Below, in pieces: positions 1-8,466 of a stretch of 61,266 bases of DNA. The notes beneath the pieces were generated by a model. It had not been told where the DNA came from. It ran no database searches and worked only from the letters and a program-made list of their open reading frames with translations. The DNA is taken from NCBI GenBank assembly GCA_017882545.1, contig JADGPG010000041.1, positions 1 to 61,266 on the forward strand, in the 5' to 3' direction. This DNA comes from Thermoleophilia bacterium (lineage in GTDB: Bacteria > Actinomycetota > Thermoleophilia > Miltoncostaeales > Miltoncostaeaceae). Both the position numbers and the translations under genes were made by a program. The first letter of the stretch is position 1, and the number at the start of each line of letters is the position of its first letter.

Positions 1-375
1 CCCGCTTATATAGGTATTTTTGCTGTTTCGCCCGCGTTCGTCGGATGACGCTCGCGCATCCGCAACCGTCCTGGGGCACCCTGCGGCGCGCCCGGACCAT
101 GCATGCGACGATGGCGGTCTCCAGAAGTCCCGCGCGCCACCGACCGCGCATCGTCGATCGACGCGAGTAAGCGTCGCCCGGTCTGGCGAACCCGGCCAGC
201 TCCGCAAACGCGACTTTCTCCCTCGCCTCGTGACAGCTCGGTTGGACCAGCCGTGCAGCGCCCAGACGTTCAGCCGGGCTGTGGTATCTGACGCAACACG
301 GCTGCGCCGATCGGGAGCCACCTGGTCGTAACATTGGGACGTGGTTCCACACCGATGGAAAGGCGCGTCTTCAAC
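1..375. other. no recognisable gene
   Basis: I see no protein-like reading frame on either strand before the first gene. The open frames present have the arginine/proline-rich composition typical of non-coding frames in GC-rich DNA. The first 30 bases are AT-rich compared with the rest and could hold the edge of a promoter, but nothing specific can be assigned. Confidence 0.5.
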
Positions 376-837
376 ATGAGTCTCACTGAGCGGGTCATGA
401 CCGATGAGCAGCGCAAGTCTGTTGCCCTCGAATACCTGAAGGCCTTCGACAACGGCGGGGTCACCTCGACCGGCGAGAACATCCTTGAGTTGTTCGCACC
501 CGACGCGCAGGTCTATTTCCCCAAGTGGGGCCTTGCAAACGGCAAAGAGGAGATCGGTCGGCTGTTCGGCGACGTCGGCGGAACGCTGCGCGCGATCCGT
601 CACGACTATGCCGCATTCAACTGGATCTTTTCGGGAAGCGACGTGCTGGTCGCAGAGGGGACCAGCTACGGCGAGCACCAAGACGGCCCATGGCGCGCGG
701 GTGTCCCGGATTGGGGTGCCGGACGCTGGTGCGACGTGTTTGAGATTAGGGACTGGAAGATCCAGCGGTGCTTTATCTACCTCGATCCCGACTATGCCGG
801 CAAGGACACGGCCCGCTACCCCTGGCTCGCGTCCTAA
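376..837 (+). CDS. SnoaL-like / NTF2-fold protein
   Basis: A 153-residue soluble protein of the SnoaL/NTF2-like alpha+beta barrel superfamily. The sequence shows the usual order: an N-terminal helix (ALEYLKAFDNGG), a LFAPDAQVYFPKW strand pair, a mid-region helix (GKEEIGRLFGDVGG), and a C-terminal sheet with RWCDVFEIRDWKIQRCFIYLDPDY, where family members line the cavity. Members include polyketide cyclases, dehydratases and many uncharacterised small-molecule binders, so the substrate cannot be named. I chose ATG 376 because AAAGG lies 12 bases upstream. ATG 397 and TTG 334 are alternatives. It stands alone and is followed by a strong hairpin. No signal peptide is visible. Confidence 0.8.
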   Translation: MSLTERVMTDEQRKSVALEYLKAFDNGGVTSTGENILELFAPDAQVYFPKWGLANGKEEIGRLFGDVGGTLRAIRHDYAAFNWIFSGSDVLVAEGTSYGEHQDGPWRAGVPDWGAGRWCDVFEIRDWKIQRCFIYLDPDYAGKDTARYPWLAS

Positions 838-859
838 GCGAGACGGAAAAGCCTCGCAT

Positions 860-890
860 CCGCCGCGGTGGCCGTCGGGCCCCGCGGCGG
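860..890 (+). terminator. strong hairpin after the SnoaL-like gene
   Basis: CCGCCGCGG (860-868) pairs perfectly with CCGCGGCGG (882-890), and an inner GGCC/GGCC pair closes over GTCG. It starts 22 bases after the stop codon. There is no T-run, as is common in high-GC actinobacteria. Confidence 0.6.
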
Positions 891-1028
891 GTCACCCGCG
901 CCGGCCGACCGGCGAGTGGGCGGTCTCTGCCAGCGGGTAGATGGTCGATCGCAACATCGCCATGACCCGTTAGGCCAGCGTCAACGTCGTGCACAACGCG
1001 TTCGTCAATACAGATGCGAGCGTGCGGT

Positions 1029-1547
1029 TCACTGCCCGAGCGGCTCCCCAGGGAAGCGCAGCCCGAAGCGCTGGACTAAATCGGGGACGCTCGAGGGATC
1101 CATCTCGAGCCCGTAGCGCTGACAGAGTCCGCCGAGGACCGCCGGGTCGGCCTGACTGACTCCACCGAGATCCACCAACTCGGCAAAGAAGCCCTCAAAT
1201 CCGGCCGGCGCAATGATTTCGAGGATCCGACATGGCTCGTCGCCAGCGTTCCAGAATGTGTGCCATTCCCCACGTGGCTTGAAGACAAGGTCCCCGGTCA
1301 CGGCTTCGAGAACCTCGTCTCCAAGCAAGGCGCCCATCCGACCCTCGACCACATAGCTGTACTCATCCTCGCGGGTGTGCCTGTGCAGCGGAGCCGCAAG
1401 CGCCCGGGCCGACATCGGATGCTCGACGAGTGAGAAGTTCTCGCCGGCTAGCTCGCCGTCAACCATAAACCGCACGCCGATGCTGCCAAGAAACCCGCCA
1501 CGCCCGTCGTGCGGCCCGAGCACGCGGGCTTCTTTAGTTACTGCCAT
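1029..1547 (-). CDS. cupin-domain protein
   Basis: A 172-residue single-cupin protein. Cupin motif 1 is visible as PLHRHTREDEYSYVVEGRMG, with two His and one Glu as metal ligands, and motif 2 as FKPRGEWHTFWNAGDEPCRI with the last His. This layout matches the quercetin-dioxygenase-like and mannose-6-phosphate-isomerase-like small cupins, which bind one metal ion. The C-terminal 45 residues (ELVDLGGVSQADPAVLGGL and following) form a helical extension seen in many of these enzymes. The substrate is unknown. It is transcribed divergently from a TetR-type regulator, and the 82-base gap contains a perfect palindrome, so it is probably controlled by that regulator. Confidence 0.82.
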   Translation of the reverse strand: MAVTKEARVLGPHDGRGGFLGSIGVRFMVDGELAGENFSLVEHPMSARALAAPLHRHTREDEYSYVVEGRMGALLGDEVLEAVTGDLVFKPRGEWHTFWNAGDEPCRILEIIAPAGFEGFFAELVDLGGVSQADPAVLGGLCQRYGLEMDPSSVPDLVQRFGLRFPGEPLGQ

Positions 1548-1568
1548 GGTCGTGCTCTCATTTCGTCG

Positions 1569-1580
1569 GACATATATGTC
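1569..1580. promoter_or_regulatory. palindrome, likely TetR operator
   Basis: GACATATATGTC is a perfect 12-base inverted repeat lying between the divergent cupin start (1547) and the TetR gene. Its AT-rich centre stands out in this GC-rich DNA. The position suits an operator controlling both genes. Confidence 0.55.
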
Positions 1581-1629
1581 GCGTAGACTAGACCGAACTG
1601 CCGCGATGAGTCAATATGGCCGGACACCG

Positions 1630-2265
1630 ATGACCCGTGAACCTACCACCCGTCCGTATCGCATGCGGCTCCGGGCCGACCAGCAGGCGAGCACGCGCCA
1701 GCGCATCACCGAGAGCGCCGTAGAGCTGCACGGCACGCTCGGGCCGGCTCGAACGTCGATGAGCGCCGTGGCCGCACACGCCGGTGTCCGACGCTCGACC
1801 CTCTACCGCCATTTCCCCGACGAGGCCGCGCTCTTTGACGCATGCACCGCGCACTGGATGGCCGCCAATCCGCCGCCCGATCTCAGCAAGTGGGCCGAGA
1901 TCTCTGCCCCGGACGAGCGCCTCCTTACCGCACTCAAGGAGCTCCACGAGTACTACCGGCGAACCGAGGACATGCTCGACAATCTCTTCCGTGATGAGAC
2001 CATCGTTCCCCTCGTCAGAGAGCGCTTTGCGGCGTTTCGGGGCTATCTCGCGGCAGCACGGGAGACCCTTATGGGGGAACGGAATCTCCGGGGCACCCCC
2101 GCCAGGCGCACCCGGGGAGCGCTCGGGCACGTGATGGCATTCTCCACCTGGAAGTCCCTCGTCCGGGAGCACCGTGTGTCCGACGGGGACGCCGTCACGC
2201 TCCTGTGCGCGCTCGTCGCGGCGACAAGCCGGCCGTCCGGTTCCAGACCGCGGCCGCACGCGTGA
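1630..2265 (+). CDS. TetR-family transcriptional regulator
   Basis: A dimeric DNA-binding repressor of about 211 residues. The N-terminal helix-turn-helix is clear: TRQRITESAVELHGTLGPAR, then SMSAVAAHAGVRRSTLYRHF with the diagnostic YRHFPDE ending. The rest is a helical ligand-binding region with no recognisable specificity. The start is uncertain: ATG 1606, 1630 and 1663 are all in frame and none has a good ribosome-binding site. I chose 1630 because it leaves a typical 20-30 residue lead before the HTH. It is divergent from the cupin gene with a palindrome between them, suggesting autoregulation and control of the cupin. Confidence 0.85.
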   Translation: MTREPTTRPYRMRLRADQQASTRQRITESAVELHGTLGPARTSMSAVAAHAGVRRSTLYRHFPDEAALFDACTAHWMAANPPPDLSKWAEISAPDERLLTALKELHEYYRRTEDMLDNLFRDETIVPLVRERFAAFRGYLAAARETLMGERNLRGTPARRTRGALGHVMAFSTWKSLVREHRVSDGDAVTLLCALVAATSRPSGSRPRPHA

Positions 2266-2937
2266 ATTCGTGAAGACCGTGACGTCTCCCGCTCGAAGCT
2301 GGGTCTCGCTATTACACAAGGCTCCACCGTGGGGGGCTTGTTCGGCCCTGGGCGCTCACACCAGATGGCGTCGGCACGTCCGGAGTCGTGCCAGTGCACA
2401 AAGCCGCGCGCCCGGGACCGGGCGTGCGGCCATGACAGCACCGTCACGACCGCACTTCGGGTCAATTGTGCGTCACCAATTGTCGCCCAGCCTGCAGGAC
2501 CCCGCCACGACCGCATCCGCGAGTTACCCCGACCGCCTTTTGGGCAGCCCGCTGGGACCCGGCGTGATCGTTCGCCCGTGATCACGACGTGACGCATTCG
2601 GCAGTGCTCGGTAAGCATGTGGTGTGGGCCGCCGCGCCCGAATCGACGCCGGGTGCTCCGGGCGGGAACTGCGGGCAGAGCCCGACCGAGACGGCTTGTG
2701 GGCTTGGCGTGTCCGCACGGATACACATGGCCGTGCCGGCACCCGTGCGCACATCTGGTCGATAGGACAGGGATCCTGACCGATGCCGGGGCCCGCGTCA
2801 TGAGCCGACGGACGCGTCGTACATGGACCGCGGCTCACTTCGTGTCGGCCGCGATCCGATACTCCAATCAGGTGTGTCCCGAGGCGCGAACACAAGCTGC
2901 GCGCCTCACTGCCCCGAGAGCGTAGGAACTCGACACC
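2266..2937. other. intergenic, no gene seen
   Basis: This 672-base stretch has long open frames on both strands, but all are rich in Arg/Pro/Gly, lack domain-like hydrophobic patterning and read as shadows. I see no tRNA, terminator or repeat in it. It marks the entry into the sparse 2.9-10.9 kb region. Confidence 0.4.
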
Positions 2938-3663
2938 GTGAAACTCAAGCCCAGGTCTCTCGTCCTCGCCGGGGTCGCAAGCGCGCTCTGCGTCGGGCTG
3001 GGAGTTGCGGTCTCGCAGGCGGCTATCTCGATCGATATCACTGTGGGCGGAGCCGCCAGGCCCTCGGAGCAGGCACGCATTTCGATACGCCCAGCTGGAC
3101 GAGACACGCTCGGCAGCGCACTGTTTCCCGGAGGGTCGGGCGACGTGACCATACGGGTCACGAATCCCGACTCGCGGGCGGTGACAATCACGGGCCTCGT
3201 CATGCCCTCTCGACACGACGAGGCCGCCGGTTTCGCGACGCCGGCCCTGGTTGGGGCGCGCTCGGGCTGCACGAGCGCAAGCTCCGGTGTCACCTGGCAG
3301 GGCGCCACACCGACGGCCGGAACAGCCGATCGGCTCGCGTCGCCGTTGGTTGTCGCGGCGCATTCGGCGCTGGTTGTCACCTTGACCGATGCTGCGTTCA
3401 TGCAGCTCACCGCACCGGCGAGCTGCGAAGGCGCCTACTTCGCGATGCCGGCCCCAATGGGCATCACGACCTCACCAAGCGGTGGCGCCCCCACGCAGGG
3501 GCCGACAACGGATGGACTGGCGCCTGCGTGCCCCGGGCCGCCGGGGCCACCTCCCGGTCCGGGCCCACCGGGTTCCTGGCCGCCTCCGCCACCCGGACCT
3601 CGGCCCGACGGGTGCCCGCCCGGGTCCGCTGGTGGGCCCCCCTCCGGGCGCCCGTCGAGCTGA
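2938..3663 (+). CDS. exported beta-sandwich paralogue, Pro-rich tail
   Basis: A 241-residue exported protein starting at GTG 2938. It has a signal peptide (MKLKPRSLVLAGVASALCVG, then a hydrophobic run to about residue 30) and the shared core of a local paralogue family: PGGSGDVTIRVTNPDSRAV, a Cys in RSGCTSASSGVTW, then SCEGAYFAMPAPMG. The two conserved Cys probably form a disulfide. Where intact paralogues end in TDGWTA or TDSWTS plus stop, this frame instead reads TDGL and runs into about 55 residues of Pro/Gly-rich sequence. That could be a genuine low-complexity tail or read-through after a one-base change near 3510-3520. Function unknown; a surface or extracellular role is inferred. Confidence 0.65.
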   Translation: MKLKPRSLVLAGVASALCVGLGVAVSQAAISIDITVGGAARPSEQARISIRPAGRDTLGSALFPGGSGDVTIRVTNPDSRAVTITGLVMPSRHDEAAGFATPALVGARSGCTSASSGVTWQGATPTAGTADRLASPLVVAAHSALVVTLTDAAFMQLTAPASCEGAYFAMPAPMGITTSPSGGAPTQGPTTDGLAPACPGPPGPPPGPGPPGSWPPPPPGPRPDGCPPGSAGGPPSGRPSS

Positions 3664-4630
3664 CGCACACGCAACGGGGATCGCACGGGCCGGGCCGGAC
3701 GGCACTCCTCGGCCGGATCGGACCGCGAGCCAATCGGGGAGTGCAACCCGGAACCTCGACATGGACCATGTACGCCGCCATGGCGGGTCCCGGTGGCCAC
3801 CTCGAAGCGGCCGTGACATGACCGGTGAGTGCGTGCATGCATCGGTGGCTGAAGATCGTCGTGTCCCGAGTTCGAGGCCGGGCCTCGCCACCACCGAGAG
3901 CCTCGTTGAACACAGGGCGTGTCCGCGTCTCGGCACACCCGCATCGTCACTAGGAGATCGCACATAGGCGGCCTGAGACGGTGGGCGAGATCCGAGAGAA
4001 GACCCACCCACGTCATCCGGATGGTCCGATGCCAATCGGCAGCGTCGTCCGCCGTGCGCCCGTACTCGCAACGAGCGCGCCGGTGAGGATGTCCGACGTG
4101 GGCGTGAGGTCACCGGCGAGCGCCCGACGGGACGCATCCGTCGTTGTGCGCCAGGTCCCACCCGGGACACACTCAGGCGCGTGCAGGCCGCCCCACGTCG
4201 CCTCGATCTCAAGGACGCCGTTCTGAGCACAATCCGACTTCCGTGCCCAACCGACGGCTCCGAAAGTGGTCCGGACCATCACCGCCAGACAGAGTAGATG
4301 GGCGTCGTCGAGCGATGCCACCGCACGTCCTGTTGTCACCGCGCACGGCGCTGCGACACCACATCACCGACCGCGTCTGCAGGCGGCGGGCCGGATCGCA
4401 CTCGTGCGCGGACACGCGCCGGGAAGAGCTTCGCGACCCGCACGGGCGGCGCGGCGAACCAGGCACGGCGTGCGTGGCGAACTCTCGGTATGTGTGTGCG
4501 TCGGTCCGGGTACGACGCGTGTGGAGCGTCGGCGGCGGAACCGCTCCCCCACGCGGTTCGACGTTCCCAGCGGCCGACGCCCCACCTTGAACACCCCGTA
4601 GCGATCGCGCCGATTCGGATCCTCAACATC
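3664..4630. other. long non-coding or decayed stretch
   Basis: I see no recognisable protein over 967 bases. A minus-strand frame at 4013-4339 and plus-strand frames at 3981-4226 and 4298 onward are open but resemble no family I know. Given the broken genes on both sides, this is more likely decayed DNA than an undiscovered gene. Confidence 0.4.
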
Positions 4631-5152
4631 GTGATCACAGAACGCGTCGTCAAACCAGCAACCGATCGGTTGCCGTCGCTCATGCCCGCCGCACCCGTTG
4701 GCCTCAACCCGCTCAGGCTACTTGCCGAGCGCTGCATCGAGCCCGTCGGTGTCGCCGCCGCCGGTCTGCTCATCGCCGACACGACCGGACAGCTCCGGCT
4801 CGTGGCGACGACCAGCGACGCGGTGCACCTGACCCGGGTCTGCCAGATGCAGCGCGAGCAAGGCCCGTGCCAGGACTGCTGTCGCAGCGGCGAGCGGGTC
4901 ACCGTTCCCGCAGGGGACCCCCGTAGCGGTGACGACCGGGTGCTCGCAACTCGGCCCATGACCCCGCATCGAGGGTCGCTCTCGCCCGTGGGCGTCCTCG
5001 GCGACCTCGGACCAGACACGGTGCTCCTCGCGCGTCGGTGCCAGGAGCGGGCATGGCGAGCCGACCGTGACTGGCGGTGTCGGCGTGCTGTCGGGGATGA
5101 CCGGACACTGCTCCTTGCTCCTTGGCTAGACCGTCATCCGCTCGAGGGCTAA
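4631..5152 (+). pseudogene. GAF-domain regulator remnant (GAF-ANTAR type)
   Basis: From GTG 4631 the first 90 or so residues match the start of actinobacterial GAF-ANTAR antiterminator-type regulators: LAERCIEPVGVAAAGLLIAD, then GQLRLVATTSDAVHL and QREQGPCQDCCRSGERVTVP. After this the family would continue with the second half of the GAF fold and an ANTAR RNA-binding domain. Here the frame degenerates into unrelated sequence and stops at 5152, with only a short similar patch (LLARRCQER) left. I therefore call it a truncated, probably inactive gene. The frame is open further upstream to 4298, but nothing there looks coding. Confidence 0.5.
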
Positions 5153-5190
5153 CGTCGTACGGACATCGCCGAACTCGCCAAGGAGCCGAC

Positions 5191-5643
5191 ATGACTCAGT
5201 TGACCCACGTCGGGCGTGTGTTGGTTCCGGTCGCGGACCAAGACGCCGCGATCGCGTTCTACGTCGGGATGCTCGGGTTCACGACCGTCGCCGATGTCCC
5301 GTTCGGCGACGGCGAGCGCTGGGTGGAAGTGGCCCCGCCGGGCGGCGGAGCGGCACTGGCGCTCGTGCCCGCCACCGACCGTTACCCGACGGGACGCATG
5401 ACCGGCATCGCCCTCAGCTCGCCGGACCCGCGCAGCGACCACACTGAGCTCCGGGCACGCGGCGTCGATGCGGACGCCACGGTCATGGGCGGCGACGGCG
5501 GGGTCCCGTTGCTGTTCTTCTTCCGCGACGGAGACGGCAACCACCTGATGATCGTCGGCAGCGATGCGGATGCCGGTAACGCCACCGAGGACGCCTCGTT
5601 TCCCGCGTCGGATGCTCCGGAGCGAGGCGCACCGGGCCTGTAG
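5191..5643 (+). CDS. VOC-family (glyoxalase-fold) protein
   Basis: A 150-residue protein of the vicinal-oxygen-chelate superfamily. It shows the paired beta-alpha-beta-beta-beta modules: THVGRVLVPVADQDAAIAFY with GMLGFTTVADVPFGDGERWV in the first half, and MTGIALSSPDP with PLLFFFRDGDGNHLMIVG in the second. The FxDxDGN motif near the end is typical of glyoxalase/bleomycin-resistance-like members. Metal ligands and substrate are not certain. ATG 5191 is preceded by AAGGAG (5180-5185), a good ribosome-binding site. The C-terminal 20 residues are low-complexity. Confidence 0.85.
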   Translation: MTQLTHVGRVLVPVADQDAAIAFYVGMLGFTTVADVPFGDGERWVEVAPPGGGAALALVPATDRYPTGRMTGIALSSPDPRSDHTELRARGVDADATVMGGDGGVPLLFFFRDGDGNHLMIVGSDADAGNATEDASFPASDAPERGAPGL

Positions 5644-6026
5644 GTGGTCGGCCGCAGCCCTGGATATTTGCCTGCCGCAAACTCCCCGGGTGGGACAGCC
5701 GTTTCCGCTCGGGGAGGAGGCTACCGCGTCCGGACGACCGAGCGGTCCTCAGCTTCTCGGCACCCATCTCCGCGACGCGGCATTCCCGGGGCCGTGCCAC
5801 CGGCGGGGTGACCCCGGCACCGATGCATCCCCCGGGCCGCGAAAGGGATCCCCGGCATCCGGGGAATCGCCGTCACCACGTCACCCGCGGCACGATCGAC
5901 ACCGCCCGGCACGCCTCACCCAGAGCCGTGCCAGCAGGGGCACCCGGGTGTCGCCGAGGATCGTCGCGGGGCACACCGGTCGGATGGTTTCTTGACGGTA
6001 ACCAATGATATCCGGCTTCCAGGTCG
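5644..6026. other. intergenic with one hairpin
   Basis: No gene is recognisable. A hairpin at 5849-5865 (TCCCCGG, CAT loop, CCGGGGA) could terminate transcription from the VOC gene 200 bases upstream. Sequence just before 6027 (around 5995-6015) is AT-richer and may contain a promoter for the next gene. Confidence 0.35.
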
Positions 6027-6684
6027 ATGACGCCGGTGATGGCCGCGTCGCCGCTGACATCCGTCTGGACAAGTGCCGTACTGGCATCCCACCGCCCCGC
6101 CGGCGCGCGGCATCGGGGGCTGGCTCGCGTGGCGACAACCCTCGCCGGGTCGGTGGTGTCGGTGATTGCGATCTGCGGTCTTGCCTGGGCGGCGGACCCG
6201 AATCCGGTCCCGACATTGACGAGAGCCGGACCTAACAACTCTGTCGCGCAGGCCGTCGCCGGCGAGTCGATTGCGCCATCCGCGATCGTGCCCCAGACAC
6301 CGATCTACCCCGGTGGTTCGGGCGACGTGACGATTGCCGTCACGAACCACGCCCGTGTTGCCGTGCAGGTGAGCGCGGGCATCCTGCCGTCTGCCACGGC
6401 CTTCGCAGCGGGATTTCGCGATCGCACGGACACGACGTCAGCGACAGGCAGTACCGCACACAACTCCGGCGTCACCTGGCGCGGATCCACCAATGCGTCG
6501 GGTAGCGTCCACAGGCTCGCCACCCCGGAGTCGGTCGCGGCCGGCCGCGCGCGGCTGATGACCATCACCGACGCCGGCGGCCTGCGAGGGATCGTTCTTC
6601 GCGATGCCGTCGCTGATCGGAGTCTCGGCAACGCGTACGACCGGGCCGGTGGCACCTACTCCGTCCGTCGACGCCTGGAACTGA
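6027..6684 (+). pseudogene. frameshifted exported beta-sandwich paralogue
   Basis: This copy has a long N-terminus with a hydrophobic segment (LAGSVVSVIAICGLAWAA), then PGGSGDVTIAVTNHARVAV and SGVTWRGSTNASGSVHRLAT, as in the paralogues at 2938 and 8467. Near 6574-6580 a small deletion shifts the frame. The conserved end (ACEGSFFAMPSLIGV, finishing VDAWN and stop TGA at 6682-6684) is intact but in another frame, starting at 6580. The original frame instead runs on to 6770 without family similarity. It also lacks the first conserved Cys. Either a real pseudogene or a sequencing error; the missing eight or so residues favour a real deletion. Confidence 0.65.
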
Positions 6685-7053
6685 ACTCGCCGGTGACGAT
6701 GCCGGTCGCAGCCACATCCTGCAGGATGCCGACAACCCGGACCGTATCCGCTGCCGGAATATTGTCGTGAGCCGTTCGCGGTCGTCGGGGTGCACCCGCG
6801 CGATGAACGTGTCGAGACTCGGTTCCACCGCGCCGGGCTCATACCCGAGTGACCGATACCCCTCGTCGGTCCACAGGAACGACCAGGTTCGCCGGTCGAA
6901 CTCCCAGCCGCCGAAGCGGCCGATCCGCTGTGCCAGCTCGAGCTGCCGCAGAAGGCGGCGGTTCTCGGCGTTGCGGGCATCCTGCCGCGACTCCGCCGGC
7001 ACGGACGCACCGTGCATGCCCGTTCCCGACATGCGCCCGGCACCGACGCACAC
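6565..7053 (-). pseudogene. truncated PAS-domain protein
   Basis: Residues 30-106 of this frame form the first two-thirds of a PAS_3 sensor domain: RLLRQLELAQRIGRFGGWEF, then TDEGYRSLGYEPG and FIARVHPDDRERL. The similarity stops at about position 6735, before the expected YRVVRPDG-type strand. The rest of the frame is read antisense to the decayed paralogue ending at 6684. So the 3' part of a PAS signalling gene (normally followed by kinase, cyclase or phosphatase domains) has been lost at a junction between 6684 and 6735. It lies 6 bases after the regulator at 7060-7668 and may once have shared its transcript. Start candidates are GTG 7053 and ATG 7032. Confidence 0.55.
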
Positions 7054-7059
7054 GGTCGT

Positions 7060-7668
7060 TCAGACAGTCGGCAACGCGCGCAGGCAGACCTCACACCCGG
7101 CGACGATCGGGTCATACGCCACGAATTCGTCGACCTCTGCGCCGACGGCAGACGCCATGCCCTCGAGCATTCCGCGGTGCATCGCGCAGACCGCGCGCCC
7201 GCCCCCCGCGCTCACGGCGTCCCGGAACGGGCAGGTCTGGAAGCTGAAGCGATACGCGTCGTGCTTCGCATCCTGTCGGGACGAGCGATCGCGGGGCGAA
7301 AAGCCGAACCCGGCCATCGCCTCGAAGACGCGGTCCGGGAACTCGCCGGCACCGATCTGGACGCCGCGCTCGCGGGCTAGCTCCACCAGCTCAATCTCGT
7401 GTTCCCGGCTGTCGCCCACGACGGCAACGAGGATCCGCACGAGCTCCGGCCACGCGCTGGTCGTCGGCGCGAGCCGGAACCGCAACGTCGGGCGGCCCGG
7501 GCCGGCAGGTTCGTCCTTGAGCGTTGTGACGGCGCCTGCGGCGACGAGGGTCGAGAGCTTCCGACGCACTTGGCTGTCCGACGCGCCGAGCAGTCCGACC
7601 AGCTGCGAGACGGTGAGTCCGTCCGCGTTGCTCGCCAACGCGTCGAAAATGCCCTGTCGCTCCGGCAT
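7060..7668 (-). CDS. HTH regulator with Cys cluster (SufR-like)
   Basis: A transcription factor of about 202 residues. The N-terminal winged helix-turn-helix (GIFDALASNADGLTVSQLVG, then SQVRRKLSTLVAAGAV and the wing GRPTLRFRL) resembles the DeoR/ArsR-like COG2345 group that includes SufR. The C-terminal half has four Cys: TCPF, VCAM and GCEVC, spaced C-x14-C-x30-C-x2-C, which suggests a bound Fe-S cluster or metal. By analogy it may repress genes until the cluster is lost, but no suf genes are nearby. ATG 7668 has GGGGGAG three bases upstream; GTG 7698 is an alternative. Inverted repeats lie in its upstream region. Confidence 0.75.
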   Translation of the reverse strand: MPERQGIFDALASNADGLTVSQLVGLLGASDSQVRRKLSTLVAAGAVTTLKDEPAGPGRPTLRFRLAPTTSAWPELVRILVAVVGDSREHEIELVELARERGVQIGAGEFPDRVFEAMAGFGFSPRDRSSRQDAKHDAYRFSFQTCPFRDAVSAGGGRAVCAMHRGMLEGMASAVGAEVDEFVAYDPIVAGCEVCLRALPTV

Positions 7669-7798
7669 GAGCTCCCCCGGCGATGGTTTCTGCCACACGA
7701 GAAAAGCGACTCCCGTCGACGCTCTTCCCGCAGTGACTTGGGGATCAACAGCGATTCTCCTGCTTTCCCCAGGAATATCGAGGGGAGGACACTACCGC

Positions 7799-7824
7799 AA
7801 CATTCACTTGCAAACTGTGATGTT
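7799..7824. promoter_or_regulatory. imperfect inverted repeat, possible operator
   Basis: AACATTCAC (7799-7807) and GTGATGTT (7817-7824) form an inverted repeat with one extra base, in an AT-rich block between the divergent regulator (7668) and the gene at 7927. A second pair, TCCCC (7766-7770) and GGGGA (7782-7786), lies closer to the regulator. Either could be its binding site. Confidence 0.35.
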
Positions 7825-7926
7825 TTCGCAATGTCTCCATGTGCCGGGGTAATGGATATCCGGCGTGCGGCCGACAATCCTCCCAAGACCACCCGCCACG
7901 CACTCGTTCAGCAAGGAGGCCAGACG

Positions 7927-8289
7927 ATGCGGCTCACGGCACCCCCAGCGACGGCCCTGAAGGAGATCGAGGGGCATCTGGCAGACGTCCACGGATGGAC
8001 CGAGTTTGAACCCGAACGGGACGTGGCGTCGCCGGACAGCACCCCGGAAGAGGCGTGCGTCGCCTACCTGCCGGCGACGGGATTCGCCCGGGCCCGGTTC
8101 ATCTGCGCGTGCTGCAACGGCGGGATCTACATCATCGGCCAGCCGCGGCACGACCACCCGGTCCGGCGCGCGGAGACCCTTCACCCCCACCCGACCCGCG
8201 GGGTCGTCCTCCGGCATGGCGCACGGGACTCGTCGGCACTCGCACAGCTGGTCCGGGAGTGGTCTGGGCACCGCCTCGGTCAGGCCTAG
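7927..8289 (+). CDS. hypothetical protein with CxCC motif
   Basis: A 120-residue protein of unknown function. The start is well supported: ATG 7927 with AAGGAGG at 7913-7919. It begins with a helix (ATALKEIEGHLADVHGWTEF), then has an acidic linker and a compact region with CACCNGGIYIIGQP and a His-rich segment (PRHDHPVRRAETLHPHP). The Cys and His residues could bind a metal, but I recognise no family. No signal peptide or membrane segment is visible. It is divergent from the SufR-like regulator and may be its target. Confidence 0.65.
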   Translation: MRLTAPPATALKEIEGHLADVHGWTEFEPERDVASPDSTPEEACVAYLPATGFARARFICACCNGGIYIIGQPRHDHPVRRAETLHPHPTRGVVLRHGARDSSALAQLVREWSGHRLGQA

Positions 8290-8466
8290 CGCCGACCACG
8301 ACGGCGTCGGAACAGAGCGGGCTATCCGACGCGGACGCGGGGCTCAAGCGATCCAGCGCGCTGCCGATAGAGCATAGGAGCGGAGCTTCCCCACCGCACG
8401 CCGCGGTCAGTTTCCCCCCTGGCCCAACGCCCCCCAAGTCAGACGCGACGAATCGAAAGACGCCCC

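Noticed and set aside
2266-4630. Possible undetected genes in the sparse region
   Set aside because: Open frames have no hydrophobic patterning, domain motifs or convincing ribosome-binding sites beyond those listed.
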